Program-made: the position numbers and the translations under genes | Part shown: positions 9,001 through 14,395 of the stretch, piece after piece | Numbering within the stretch: position 1 is the first letter of the stretch | Layout: each line of letters opens with the position of its first letter | IMG/VR virus record: IMGVR_UViG_3300017969_000174 | Location: 1 to 21,679 of that record | Length of the DNA stretch: 21,679 bases | Direction: 5' to 3' (one strand) | DNA from: a virus | The notes under the pieces: generated by a model | Database searches by the model: none | Seen by the model: the letters and a program-made list of their open reading frames with translations, nothing else | What the model was told of the DNA's origin: nothing

Positions 9001-10437
9001 AGCATTAAAAGATATTAGCATTCCTTTTCTAAGAAGCACTTCATCAACATGGTAACCGAACGATCCTTCAACATTGCTCATTGCATCTTTGGTGCTTGTA
9101 TCAATTAAATCAATATTTTGTAGTCCTGTTACAGCAAAATTGTGTAATTGTATATTTGCTTTAAATTCTAAAATAGGTCTGATGGCTCTGTAGTTTTCAT
9201 CAAGTACCGGAGTTGCTTGATTATATTCTGCTGTTTTTTCGATTACATCTTTATGAACCCATCTGTTATATCTTGACCATGGATTTTTATCAATTGATGC
9301 TCTATTAATTGTAACATACTCAGGCGTTAATGGACTATTTTCTGTATCGTCATAAGGAGTATCATCAAACGGATCAACGTCAAATTCATAATCTTGGTTT
9401 TGAGAATAAGATTCTGGAGTGTTTAATTCACTTTCGTCAATTAAATTAATTTCTGTTCCAACACCTTCGACATAAAAATTCTTGTTTTTATATTTTGACG
9501 GAAGAACTTCACCGATAAATTGAACACGCATACCATTAGTAAACTCAACATTGTTTTTACTAGTAAAGGTTGATTTTCCAATAATTTCTTCTTCTACATT
9601 AATTTTAAAATCATCTTTGGCATTTCTTACTTCAAAATAACCTTGCATGTTCTGATGATATTGACATGCATAATAAATTCTATCAGGGGCATCAATTGGC
9701 ACCGTAATTTCAATAGTGCCTTTATCAGTTCCATTGTTGGTAACCCCAGTGCTATAACGATCACCGATACCGGTTGTTAATGCTGTTTTAAGATTAAACG
9801 GATGACCTTCCGCATCAATTTCAAGTTTGTACGTAGCACCTCTATATAAAGTTATCGTTGGATTTTTAGTAAAACCGTTTGGCGTAAACACATACGCATT
9901 TTGTCCATCATTTGTAACTTTATATGTACTGATTGATCCACCGGCGTCACCAGAAACAAGAACCGGAGACGGTCCTTCTGGCATCCAATAATATTGTCTG
10001 TAGTTTACAAATTTATCAAAATCAAATAACGGGTTCCATGCATAGTATTCTGATTCGAATAATCTTTCATGATTGTTTGTTTTACCATTAAAGAATTTAA
10101 TTTGATTTACTAAATCGTCGTAAGTTGCTATCCACTTGAAAACATCTTCCTTAGGTTCTTTAATAATAGCAGAAGGTAAAAAATTATATCTCCTTCTATT
10201 TGCTGTTATTTCTGTAACATAAGTGTCTGTGGCTTTAGAATTTTCAGTGTTTCTTGCACCAACAAATCCATTAATTCTGTCAAGAGTTCCTGTTGATATT
10301 AAAGAATCTAAAGTACTGCCTAAGAATTTTTTGTTTGCTTCCGTACGGAAGAACATAGGCAACAGATCAGCACTATTTCGTAACTTATCTTTATTTTCTA
10401 TGTTTACAGGAGTACTTTCGTTCTCACTATATGCCAT
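1..10437 (-). CDS. Giant multi-domain virion baseplate protein in the gene 7 position (3' end beyond the window)
   Basis: The frame is open from ATG at 10437 to the left edge: 3,479 codons with no stop, so the C-terminus is missing. CGGAG lies 8 nt before the ATG, and gp6 ends 14 nt upstream. Visible parts in order: a cupredoxin-like domain (about residues 170-272); long stretches resembling giant structural proteins of marine T4-like phages (for example HPWEMLG and KPTWW near a YGKAPYT motif); two CBM-like W/Y/GD modules (about 1429-1470 and 1686-1726); a PHGLEEG motif (about 1990); seven FG-GAP-type repeats (about 2100-2570); two GxGYxxAP motifs; and a YHYH motif (3464-3467). Position after gp6 suggests a wedge or peripheral baseplate protein, like T4 gp7 (about 1,030 residues), but I see no clear similarity to T4 gp7 itself. 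No signal peptide or membrane segment is evident. Virion role is confident; exact role is inferred. Confidence 0.85.
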   Translation of the reverse strand, partial: MAYSENESTPVNIENKDKLRNSADLLPMFFRTEANKKFLGSTLDSLISTGTLDRINGFVGARNTENSKATDTYVTEITANRRRYNFLPSAIIKEPKEDVFKWIATYDDLVNQIKFFNGKTNNHERLFESEYYAWNPLFDFDKFVNYRQYYWMPEGPSPVLVSGDAGGSISTYKVTNDGQNAYVFTPNGFTKNPTITLYRGATYKLEIDAEGHPFNLKTALTTGIGDRYSTGVTNNGTDKGTIEITVPIDAPDRIYYACQYHQNMQGYFEVRNAKDDFKINVEEEIIGKSTFTSKNNVEFTNGMRVQFIGEVLPSKYKNKNFYVEGVGTEINLIDESELNTPESYSQNQDYEFDVDPFDDTPYDDTENSPLTPEYVTINRASIDKNPWSRYNRWVHKDVIEKTAEYNQATPVLDENYRAIRPILEFKANIQLHNFAVTGLQNIDLIDTSTKDAMSNVEGSFGYHVDEVLLRKGMLISFNADPDITVKGKIFEVDFVEYNGVERVHLIEKTTPTQGQGIVVKDGRNNQGSSWYFDGSQWIRGQQKTTLNQSPLFELYNSDGIAFSDEDRYPTTDFVGNAIASYKRGTGTNDSALGFPISYQNINNVGDITFNFDWDDSKFSWITNDTKYDVDTASGLVKINNADATSTFVSGWQIVENKTTDQRVQQILNVIAETNTLEVTCIDTPWKYDLDIVVEYSGKILKEVTDFTKEIDTIRGSYKLVFNESIPADSKVTLKIKTDQIPNDQGFYEPPINLTNNAENNDLKTFTLGSVTDHFRTIFLNNSNLKGEVNGINNSRDLQDIFKDGLRYVKHKGSLLPSLVGLNLESVNFINAIRKNASDYSFFKDKFLDRVNQTPLTGDVKVDVDNILYSLGVDKTPSSSYFYSDMAGYGKKVSTRTYTVKTATQNVFGIDSAYTLEEISDRSVYVYLNDEQLIAHEDYEFDGIDNTVTIKRTLKQGDVVIITDYDTTGNVIPNTPTKLGLYPKYKPEIYLDDTYATSQEVLQGHDGSITKTYGDERDALLLEFEKRIYNNIKVEYNKNVLDVFDEIPGYYRKTKYTARELDEVLRNDFGQWKSIFNIDAETNSTTDLESPFSYNYNTVVNLDNNPVPGFWRGIYKHYFDTDRPHTHPWEMLGMTIKPTWWDDVYGKAPYTNGNKILWNDLEAGRIKDPNGTYIDETYARPGLSKNIPVDEYGDLIDPSRVNILKGFSVVNVRNPWKYGDQGPAETAWRKSSWYPFALQIALALTRPAKYFGSLFDTNQNVITASGNLIYKDSGKILSFPEVKVDGLYYNNIRFKGTGYHVMITDFLKGLGKDVNDNYYSQITNTSMNLAYKLGGFANKKRLRVLAESSNPNRADNSVFLPEENYTLVLRKSNPVESVRISGIIVEKATDGFIVRGYDKLRPYFNIFQPITTKNDSSINVGGEQAKTVQWDEEKFYGVGQIVEFSDKYYRVKESHTSTATFDGSKFASIPEVPTSGGAEVIKATKFAERITEVQYGTKFTRVQEVYDVIRGYGKYLESLGFVFDNYQKESLEMQNWDLSGKEFLFWVTQKWAEGTIISLSPFAEQIEFNYTTGQVDNVLNSFYEYSILTANGTPMPKDSISTIRSKGKFYLSPKDTARGLYFAVLNLVQHEHVIVFDDRSSFGDVLYDQEAGYRQKRIKLVGFKTSEWNGDFVTPGFVFDEAVIQDWKPGWDYNIGDVVRFKSKFYSASKFLPGESEFVYEDWVYIGNKPVAELLPNLDYKAYSYEDFYSLESENFDTEATELAQHLIGYQKRDYLDNLIIDEIAQYKFYQGYIKEKGTKTAIDKIQRLQIDGVPTDVEVDSLWAFKIGSLGSNSTIKELELPLNERLNVENPQPYEFVNTKVSGSTSSNVIQVLPRELTVKPANYTSKPWPVYNFNEEGVSLTSVLKLPYAGYARLDDVTMTLFDKSELSTNTLVPTLDEGDTIWVARDEKDTWTIYRLLVSDARLINPEDTPVSIDNGNIVLHTNIPHGLEEGTTISIKDFDNQINGVHIVTSVPDLVSFTIATDLLSINLNNDSATGTILEFVNARVSTSNEINNVRNISEFAPGSKIWADNDTAGNWIVYEKTKAFVENEFGAPATSDRIRYGQVIKYANQGRTIIVGAPDFGDEGSVNILRRKTNTSIATLEQNQGYAISDNASDNLVLGARPKFGFSIDVDATGDRIIAGAPYASNVKQTTDVTRPNFIYADIASSASAFENQGIVKVSKYDTISNLYETEYVIASQSPASNERFGYSVVIGENRIHVGAPGANNNQGKVYSYILGTATDGSTLDWQVASFPTIQAPETLNNDDEFGYSMVMSDDQEILVISAPGKDSGSDLNTGSVYVYRLVGNEYDLVQTINTSTIGELAVGDRLGTSLSISKKGETLVIGAPYGDDVESNQGEVYIFENTSDESTKDMYTFVQKITSPKATGGESFGSTLAVNPTGTSVVVGAASGKNETETTLDVYKEAYDDAFTKYGTIYVNDPASGEKDQATTFDAGSTKIIDKVEGSGTAYTYTKLGDYFVYGQKINNSNAGPNDEFGMGLAYSETSIYVGAPGADPVEGSYTGSLFVYQKQATAGWNTLRQQDDLTDPYSIGKAFTYRTDKQSVVDFLETVDPIKGKLPYIVESEITYKSEKDPATYTTTNRTDVNADRLTHWTDPHVGELWWDLSTVRFMWYEQGDIEYRLNNWGSAFPGSQIDIYEWVETDLLPSEWNAIADSNEGVTAGFSGVTKYDDNTYVLKRVYNSATGNFVSRYYYWVKNSVIIPDNNYNRSLPAREIATIIASPQAYGIKSLQLLSKESFSLSNIKTTLSDESVSLSVQYRNIKTDIPEHNEWLLVGENQKDKIEYPSIINKFFDSLVGFDDQGNAVPDPNLPPQKKYGISTRPRQSMFVDRLGAVTALMKYTNDLMAKHRIVDQKDISGLFVSDPQPNEASGKYDVKVDEVEDLQTLKTQDLVQATATANIVNGRIKSVTITNSGYGYKIAPEVEVSAEGSGAKFKSTIDSDGRVTNIEVLREGRNYTFGNIHMRPFKTLVNADSTAGNYWTMYEWRVAVGEWVRTNTQTFDLNRFWDYADYVVDGFNTDSIVNFKISAPYKLDTIKPVTGDLVQIDNAGDGNTIILKRVESNGTWNEEYDIMYKANSTIRFNNNLFDYSGLNFGFAGEETFDQNLFDEQPNEETRLILNVLNNSIFVDDLKYAWNEMFFIGLRYAIEEQSFVDWAFKTSLIDVKNNLGGFSRKVNYNIQDPSFLQQYIDEVKPYSSTLREYVIGYDNLENNPIGTTDFDLPSFFDETTKKWTVVNENSDLVTEQPYVHWFDNYKYNVARIEISDPGEGYTEAPIVVISGGREDKPKIVQTTPFRDIVTTDYDNLYFYVDSTGIPDHSFVQTNVERQNFVFQIPRFPAVPTTKTETPLGPIGVAINGVAIFNAKAAETEVLNGTTYTINAVESHEELGIDDGSGHPQEDGIYHYHSDPIKVYDKNSS
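28..84 (-). other. YHYH-family motif at the end of the visible giant protein
   Basis: The last readable stretch contains DDGSGHPQEDGIYHYHSDP. A GHP, then an acidic DG turn, then YHYH is the signature of the YHYH domain family (Pfam PF14240), whose function is unknown. The four-residue core is residues 3464-3467. The domain may continue past the window edge. Confidence 0.65.
2725..4140 (-). repeat. Seven FG-GAP-type protein repeats (predicted beta-propeller) in the giant protein
   Basis: Residues about 2100-2570 hold seven units of the form (F/Y/L)G-S-x10-15-(V/I)xGAP followed by a G-S/K-V-Y-Y strand. Their cores are RYGQVIKY..IIVGAPD, KFGFSIDV..IIAGAPY, RFGYSVVI..IHVGAPG, EFGYSMVM..LVISAPG, RLGTSLSI..LVIGAPY, SFGSTLAV..VVVGAAS and EFGMGLAY..IYVGAPG. 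Units are mostly about 60 residues apart. Seven such repeats is the number that closes an integrin-alpha type propeller. The acidic metal loops of integrins are weak or absent. They are degenerate at DNA level, so this is a protein repeat, not a simple DNA repeat. Confidence 0.8.
5260..5382 (-). other. Carbohydrate-binding-module-like stretch 2 in the giant protein
   Basis: Residues about 1686-1726 contain WKPGWDYNIGDVVRFKSKFY, followed about 15 residues on by EDWVYIG. The W, Y, GD.V, K.Y and terminal W spacing is that of a CBM5/12-like module and matches stretch 1. Sugar binding is inference. Confidence 0.45.
6025..6153 (-). other. Carbohydrate-binding-module-like stretch 1 in the giant protein
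   Basis: Residues about 1429-1470 begin WDEEKFYGVGQIVEF and continue SDKYYRVKESHT. The W...Y..GQ.V...YYR order resembles the short aromatic CBM5/12-type chitin-binding fold, which is common in phage tail proteins. No structural confirmation is possible here, and the pattern is short. Confidence 0.4.
9622..9930 (-). other. Cupredoxin-like domain with a complete type 1 copper ligand set (inside the giant protein)
   Basis: Residues about 170-272 of the giant protein read as a small beta domain: a strand with NPTITLYRGATYKLEI, then GHPF, a TGVTNNGTDKGTIEITVP stretch, and YYACQYHQNMQG. His212 (GHPF), Cys258, His261 and Met264 match the ligand order of blue-copper proteins. The C-x2-H-x2-M spacing is the same as in amicyanin. 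Related RG-T-rich domains occur in marine phage structural proteins, as I recall them. The ligands are seen directly; copper binding is inference. Confidence 0.7.
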
Positions 10438-10445
10438 TTATAACA

Positions 10446-10450
10446 CTCCG
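10446..10450 (-). promoter_or_regulatory. Ribosome binding site of the giant gene
   Basis: CGGAG sits 8 nt before the ATG at 10437, inside the 14-nt gap after the gp6 stop. It supports this start over any downstream ATG. Confidence 0.7.
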
Positions 10451-10451
10451 T

Positions 10452-13400
10452 TTAATAATTGTTCTCACTGCTATTCGCAGAGGATGAAACTTGTATATTA
10501 CCAATACTATCGACTGCTGTTACAACATTACCAGTTGCTTTAAGATTGGTTGCTGTAATTTGATCAATAATATCAATGTTGTCAACGGTAGCGGTGCTAA
10601 TGAAAACTTCATCTGCTTTACTTGTTATCTGATACATTGATCCAAAACTTTGTGTGCTTGATCTAGGAACAATAACAAAGTTAGCAACATCAGGTGCTGT
10701 TTCTTGTTGGATATAAGTTGCTAGTTCAGTAAAATAAAAACTATCTCCAAAGTCCCAATTTTCAATATTAAAGAAATCATTTATCGCTGTAATAACTTTA
10801 CTTTTAATTTCGTTATCACTAATTGTTGAGTTATCATTTTTAACAATTTTAAATGTTGCTTGTAATGAAGTATCTGCATCAGCGCCAAACAAAGGTCTGT
10901 AATTTACAGAATGATATATAATTTCATCTGATAAACTTTTTACAGGATCAAGCACCGGTGCTAATTCCTGTTTAAGACTTTGTGATGTTGGTGCTACCGG
11001 CAATGTTCCTACGCCGTTAACGTATGCTCTAAATTCATCGTCATAGTTTTTAGATAAAACATACATATCAATAATATTTGTCTTACTAGGATCGATACGT
11101 CTGTCATTTTGTGCATTATGAATATATTGGAATTTAATATTATCTCTTCCAGGTCTAGCAAAATAACTAGTATCTAAATCTAATGTACCAGTTGTTGAAT
11201 TGTAAACCTTAATAACATCCTCTAAATCATTATAAAAATAAAATAGTTGACCATTTGTATAAGGATCTAAATCTGTAACATTTGCTTCTCTATCAAAAAT
11301 AACAAAATTATTAGAATCAATTTTTTCTGTTACTTGGTAACCTTCAACGGTTGTTGTTCTAAAAAATACAAAGTTAGTTAGATAACCTCTACTATCTTCT
11401 GTATCAGGTTTTACAATATTAATAAATGAATCTGGATCGTCGATCATTCCGTCATCATCACCGTCATAAAAATTAATACGAACCCTATTTGTTTCTTCGA
11501 ATCCGTCTGTATTTCTAATACTACCTACAATTTCCCACTGATAATCTTTTTGTAGTATGCTATCTAAAACAGGGTCTTCGTTGACTTTAAGGACCTTAAT
11601 TTGATCTTTAATAACCAATCCTGTTTCACTATCAAACTTTTTAATTCCTAGGTCAACAAAAAATTGAATTAAATTTTCACTTTCAAATCTATAATCTAAT
11701 CCTCTATATGTTACGGAATAAGTTTCTCCATCTGTTTCAAATAATACAAACCAACTCTTATCTGCTTTAGCACCTGTTGTATCACCTTGACGCTCTAAAC
11801 TAAAATCATCTTTGGTATTTAGGTTTGCATTAACAATAATTTTCCAAGTTTGTGTTTCTTGATCGTAACGAATACCAAATGTTTTATAATTAAACACAAG
11901 ATCAACAAGTTGTGTTTCTAATTCAACAGGAAGATTAGTAACAATTGGTGGTACTAATTCCTGTGGTACCGCCAGTGAAGGTATATTTTCGCTTAATACA
12001 ATCGGTCCTGTTCCATCATCTAAGTTACCTCGACCGCTATTAGAACCATCGCCGCTGACTTGAACCACTTTTGTCCAAATGTAATCTGTTGTTTTTTTAG
12101 TTTTTGTATCTGTTAGTGTTCCGTCTGGCAAAAAGTATTTTCCTTCTGGCGGAGTAAACTTAATCATTGTATCGGGTTTAATATACTGGAAATTATTACT
12201 AGTAAAACTACCTACCGTAATAGGCGCACCATTAATATTATTACGAAAATAACCCGTGCTACCATTTGAAATTGTAGTTGCTAAGGTCCAGTCGATATTA
12301 ATATCACCTGTAAGTACTCTCGGAAACTTATCTAAATAAAATGCTTTTGTTGGTAAACTTTCAACAACCGGTTCAACTCTATTTCTAATAATTCCTAAAA
12401 TATCATTTCTTGTTTGCCAAGTAAAAGTAAAATCATTTTCAAAATAGTTTTTATATAAAATACCATCATCGGCAATTAAGTTTGTTGACGAATATTTTCC
12501 TGTTGGATCTGTAATTTCAAATTGTCTTGAAATTCCTGAACTAATTCTGTTTACTGCTTTTACTTTAATAACATTATTACTTGCTGACAACGGATAAGCG
12601 TTATAGTCTTCTCCTGTTATCATTCTATTTTGTGTATAGAATGCCTGTGGAGCGTTAGTTCTAATATCTTCTGTTGATTCAGAACGTGTTGCATTAGTAA
12701 CGGTTGTTTGTAAACCTAGTTGTATTGTTAATGTATTTCCTTGTCCTGACTTACTAAAGTATGGAATTGTTAAAACAATATTCTGTAGGTCATTAGGTCT
12801 AATAGTATAACTTAAACCGTTTGATGATCTAAAGTATGTTCTAAAATTTCCTTTTGGTAAATCACCAAAGGTTCCGTCAGCAAAATTTAAACTAATCTGA
12901 TCATCGTTTCTTGTATTAACACTATAAAGTGTTCTTGTGTTTTTATTAATACTATTGTAAATTACATTACTTCCGTAAACTGAATTTAAACTGGTCCATT
13001 CAGTTGTTAAATTATTATCCCTATCACGTTCCCATAACCATACATCTGTTTGATTTATGTTAGGAGAATCGATATTAATGATTTCATTTGGACTTGGGTC
13101 TGTAATAGTAAAGTTACTATTTTGCATTTCCCCTTGTACAAATCTTAGAAAGAATCCTGTATTAGGAGAACTATTTCCTCGTTTATCATTTTTGTAGACC
13201 ATTGACAATGTTGATCCTGGAAGTGGCGATTGTTCTAAAAGGGCATTGTCTTTTATGTAAGAACTTGTAATTTCAAAATTCATGTTTCTTCCAGCAACGG
13301 TTTTACTAAATTCATATAAAGGAACATCTATATTTTGTGTGTTTAACCTATAAATGTCTGTTGTAATACCGTCAATAACTCCAGACTGATTTGGCTTACC

Positions 13401-13910
13401 AAACACGGTAGTACCGTTCATGGCACTATTCATTATTACGGTGAATTGCTCTAGCCAATTAGTATTTGTGTCATCGTTCCATGAAATAATTCTATTGCCA
13501 ATATTATTTCCTAAACTATCTTGAACATTCTCAGTTGTTTGTATTCCTATAATTTTTAACAATCCTGAAGCAGATGTATTACGTTTAGGATTGTATCCTA
13601 CTAATCTTGCAAGTCGTAAAACTGAACTGCGTTTTTCGGCTAATTCAATAAAATTTTCTCTAGCATTTAAATCAAATCTGTATGATAAACTTTGACCCAA
13701 GAATGCAATTAAATCAATAAGTGCCAAATACTCAGTTGATTCAATATAATCGTTAAAATCTTCTGGATAATTCTTACGCAGATAGTTAATCATGGTTCTA
13801 CGCAAGGTAGGAAAGTCATATGAAGCAAAATCTGCATCAGCAAATGCACGATAAATTTTACTCCAATCTTGGTTCGCTATTAGCGAATTTTGTCTATTTT
13901 TACTGGCCAT
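10452..13910 (-). CDS. gp6: Baseplate wedge protein gp6 (enlarged)
   Basis: Gp6 forms the wedge dimers that hold the T4 baseplate ring together. The product is 1,152 residues, against about 660 in T4. The N-terminal part (about residues 20-110) has the family pattern: YRAFADADFASYDFPTLRR, then STEYLALIDLIAFLGQSLSY and NARENFIELAEKRSSVLRLA. The core (about 335-445) has LNFADGTFGDLPKG and ITGEDYNAYPL, both typical of gp6. The large C-terminal extension contains an EF-hand-like loop (816-827). The gene lies 42 nt after gp25 and 14 nt before the giant gene. There is no Shine-Dalgarno sequence. A promoter-like box ends 5 nt before the ATG, so translation may start on a nearly leaderless message. 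The identity is confident; the start is slightly less so. Confidence 0.93.
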   Translation of the reverse strand: MASKNRQNSLIANQDWSKIYRAFADADFASYDFPTLRRTMINYLRKNYPEDFNDYIESTEYLALIDLIAFLGQSLSYRFDLNARENFIELAEKRSSVLRLARLVGYNPKRNTSASGLLKIIGIQTTENVQDSLGNNIGNRIISWNDDTNTNWLEQFTVIMNSAMNGTTVFGKPNQSGVIDGITTDIYRLNTQNIDVPLYEFSKTVAGRNMNFEITSSYIKDNALLEQSPLPGSTLSMVYKNDKRGNSSPNTGFFLRFVQGEMQNSNFTITDPSPNEIINIDSPNINQTDVWLWERDRDNNLTTEWTSLNSVYGSNVIYNSINKNTRTLYSVNTRNDDQISLNFADGTFGDLPKGNFRTYFRSSNGLSYTIRPNDLQNIVLTIPYFSKSGQGNTLTIQLGLQTTVTNATRSESTEDIRTNAPQAFYTQNRMITGEDYNAYPLSASNNVIKVKAVNRISSGISRQFEITDPTGKYSSTNLIADDGILYKNYFENDFTFTWQTRNDILGIIRNRVEPVVESLPTKAFYLDKFPRVLTGDINIDWTLATTISNGSTGYFRNNINGAPITVGSFTSNNFQYIKPDTMIKFTPPEGKYFLPDGTLTDTKTKKTTDYIWTKVVQVSGDGSNSGRGNLDDGTGPIVLSENIPSLAVPQELVPPIVTNLPVELETQLVDLVFNYKTFGIRYDQETQTWKIIVNANLNTKDDFSLERQGDTTGAKADKSWFVLFETDGETYSVTYRGLDYRFESENLIQFFVDLGIKKFDSETGLVIKDQIKVLKVNEDPVLDSILQKDYQWEIVGSIRNTDGFEETNRVRINFYDGDDDGMIDDPDSFINIVKPDTEDSRGYLTNFVFFRTTTVEGYQVTEKIDSNNFVIFDREANVTDLDPYTNGQLFYFYNDLEDVIKVYNSTTGTLDLDTSYFARPGRDNIKFQYIHNAQNDRRIDPSKTNIIDMYVLSKNYDDEFRAYVNGVGTLPVAPTSQSLKQELAPVLDPVKSLSDEIIYHSVNYRPLFGADADTSLQATFKIVKNDNSTISDNEIKSKVITAINDFFNIENWDFGDSFYFTELATYIQQETAPDVANFVIVPRSSTQSFGSMYQITSKADEVFISTATVDNIDIIDQITATNLKATGNVVTAVDSIGNIQVSSSANSSENNY
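11430..11465 (-). other. EF-hand-like calcium-binding loop in gp6
   Basis: Residues 816-827 read DGDDDGMIDDPD. Acidic residues fall at loop positions 1, 3, 5, 9 and 12, with Gly at 6 and Ile at 8, which is the canonical EF-hand/dockerin loop pattern. It sits in the C-terminal extension that T4 gp6 lacks. Calcium binding is inference. Confidence 0.6.
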
Positions 13911-13913
13911 AAC

Positions 13914-13941
13914 ATTATTTATTTGATTGATTAACTGCGTA
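13914..13941 (-). promoter_or_regulatory. Late-promoter-like element before gp6
   Basis: On the minus strand this carries TACGCAGTTAAT, then AATAAATAAT. The AATAAATA box (13923-13916) is one base from the T4 late promoter TATAAATA. It matches the element at 21048-21075 at 25 of 28 positions with identical spacing. The box ends 5 nt before the gp6 ATG, so a start site at the usual distance would give almost no leader. Promoter function is inferred. Confidence 0.6.
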
Positions 13942-13952
13942 TATTATTTCTG

Positions 13953-14384
13953 TTAGAAGTTTGCGTTAGAGCGATCAAAGTTAAGTCGCAATGCTTCGCT
14001 AACGTTATATTCAACAAATGATAACACACAGGAAACCTGAATCCCATAATCCTTTTCTACTACTTCCATCGCATCTATACGTATGCGAGGATCACCGTCT
14101 ACAATAGCGATAATATCGCTAACAATTTGTTGTCGAACGTTTTCTGTAAATGGTTCAAACAACAAACCCCATATAATTGTACCAACATTTGGTTGGTAAA
14201 TTTTTTCACCTTTTTTAATGTGAAAATGATTAACTAGATCTTGCTTGATTAGTTCTATATCATACAACTTATGATTCCTATTACCCGAAATAGTGCTCAT
14301 TCCTCTATATATTTGAGAAGTTCGACCAGTGTTACCTTTGTTGGTTTTATTAGGTTTAATTGTGATGTCGTTATATCTAGCCAT
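13953..14384 (-). CDS. gp25: Baseplate wedge protein gp25
   Basis: Gp25 is a small wedge protein at the point where the sheath meets the baseplate and is the relative of T6SS TssE. The product is 143 residues (T4: 132). The recognisable core is VNHFHIKKGEKIYQPNVGT, then IIWGLLFEPFTE, and GDPRIRIDA, where DPR (98-100) stands at the family's EPR motif. The N-terminal 30 or so residues are basic and polar. It starts 11 nt after the gp5 stop and precedes gp6 by 42 nt. The ribosome site is poor: GAGAGG lies about 16 nt upstream, farther than usual, so translation may depend on coupling to gp5. Identity is confident. Confidence 0.92.
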   Translation of the reverse strand: MARYNDITIKPNKTNKGNTGRTSQIYRGMSTISGNRNHKLYDIELIKQDLVNHFHIKKGEKIYQPNVGTIIWGLLFEPFTENVRQQIVSDIIAIVDGDPRIRIDAMEVVEKDYGIQVSCVLSFVEYNVSEALRLNFDRSNANF

Positions 14385-14395
14385 ACTACTATTTA

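Noticed and set aside
10431-10445. TATAAATG overlapping the start of the giant gene as a late promoter
   Set aside because: It differs from TATAAATA only at the last base, but the 12-nt upstream box of the other two elements is missing and the match overlaps the start codon, so it is better explained as initiation context.
122-10543. Many plus-strand frames of 60-110 codons opposite the giant gene
   Set aside because: They are shadows of the minus-strand gene: low-complexity, Cys/Phe-rich, no ribosome sites and no family resemblance.
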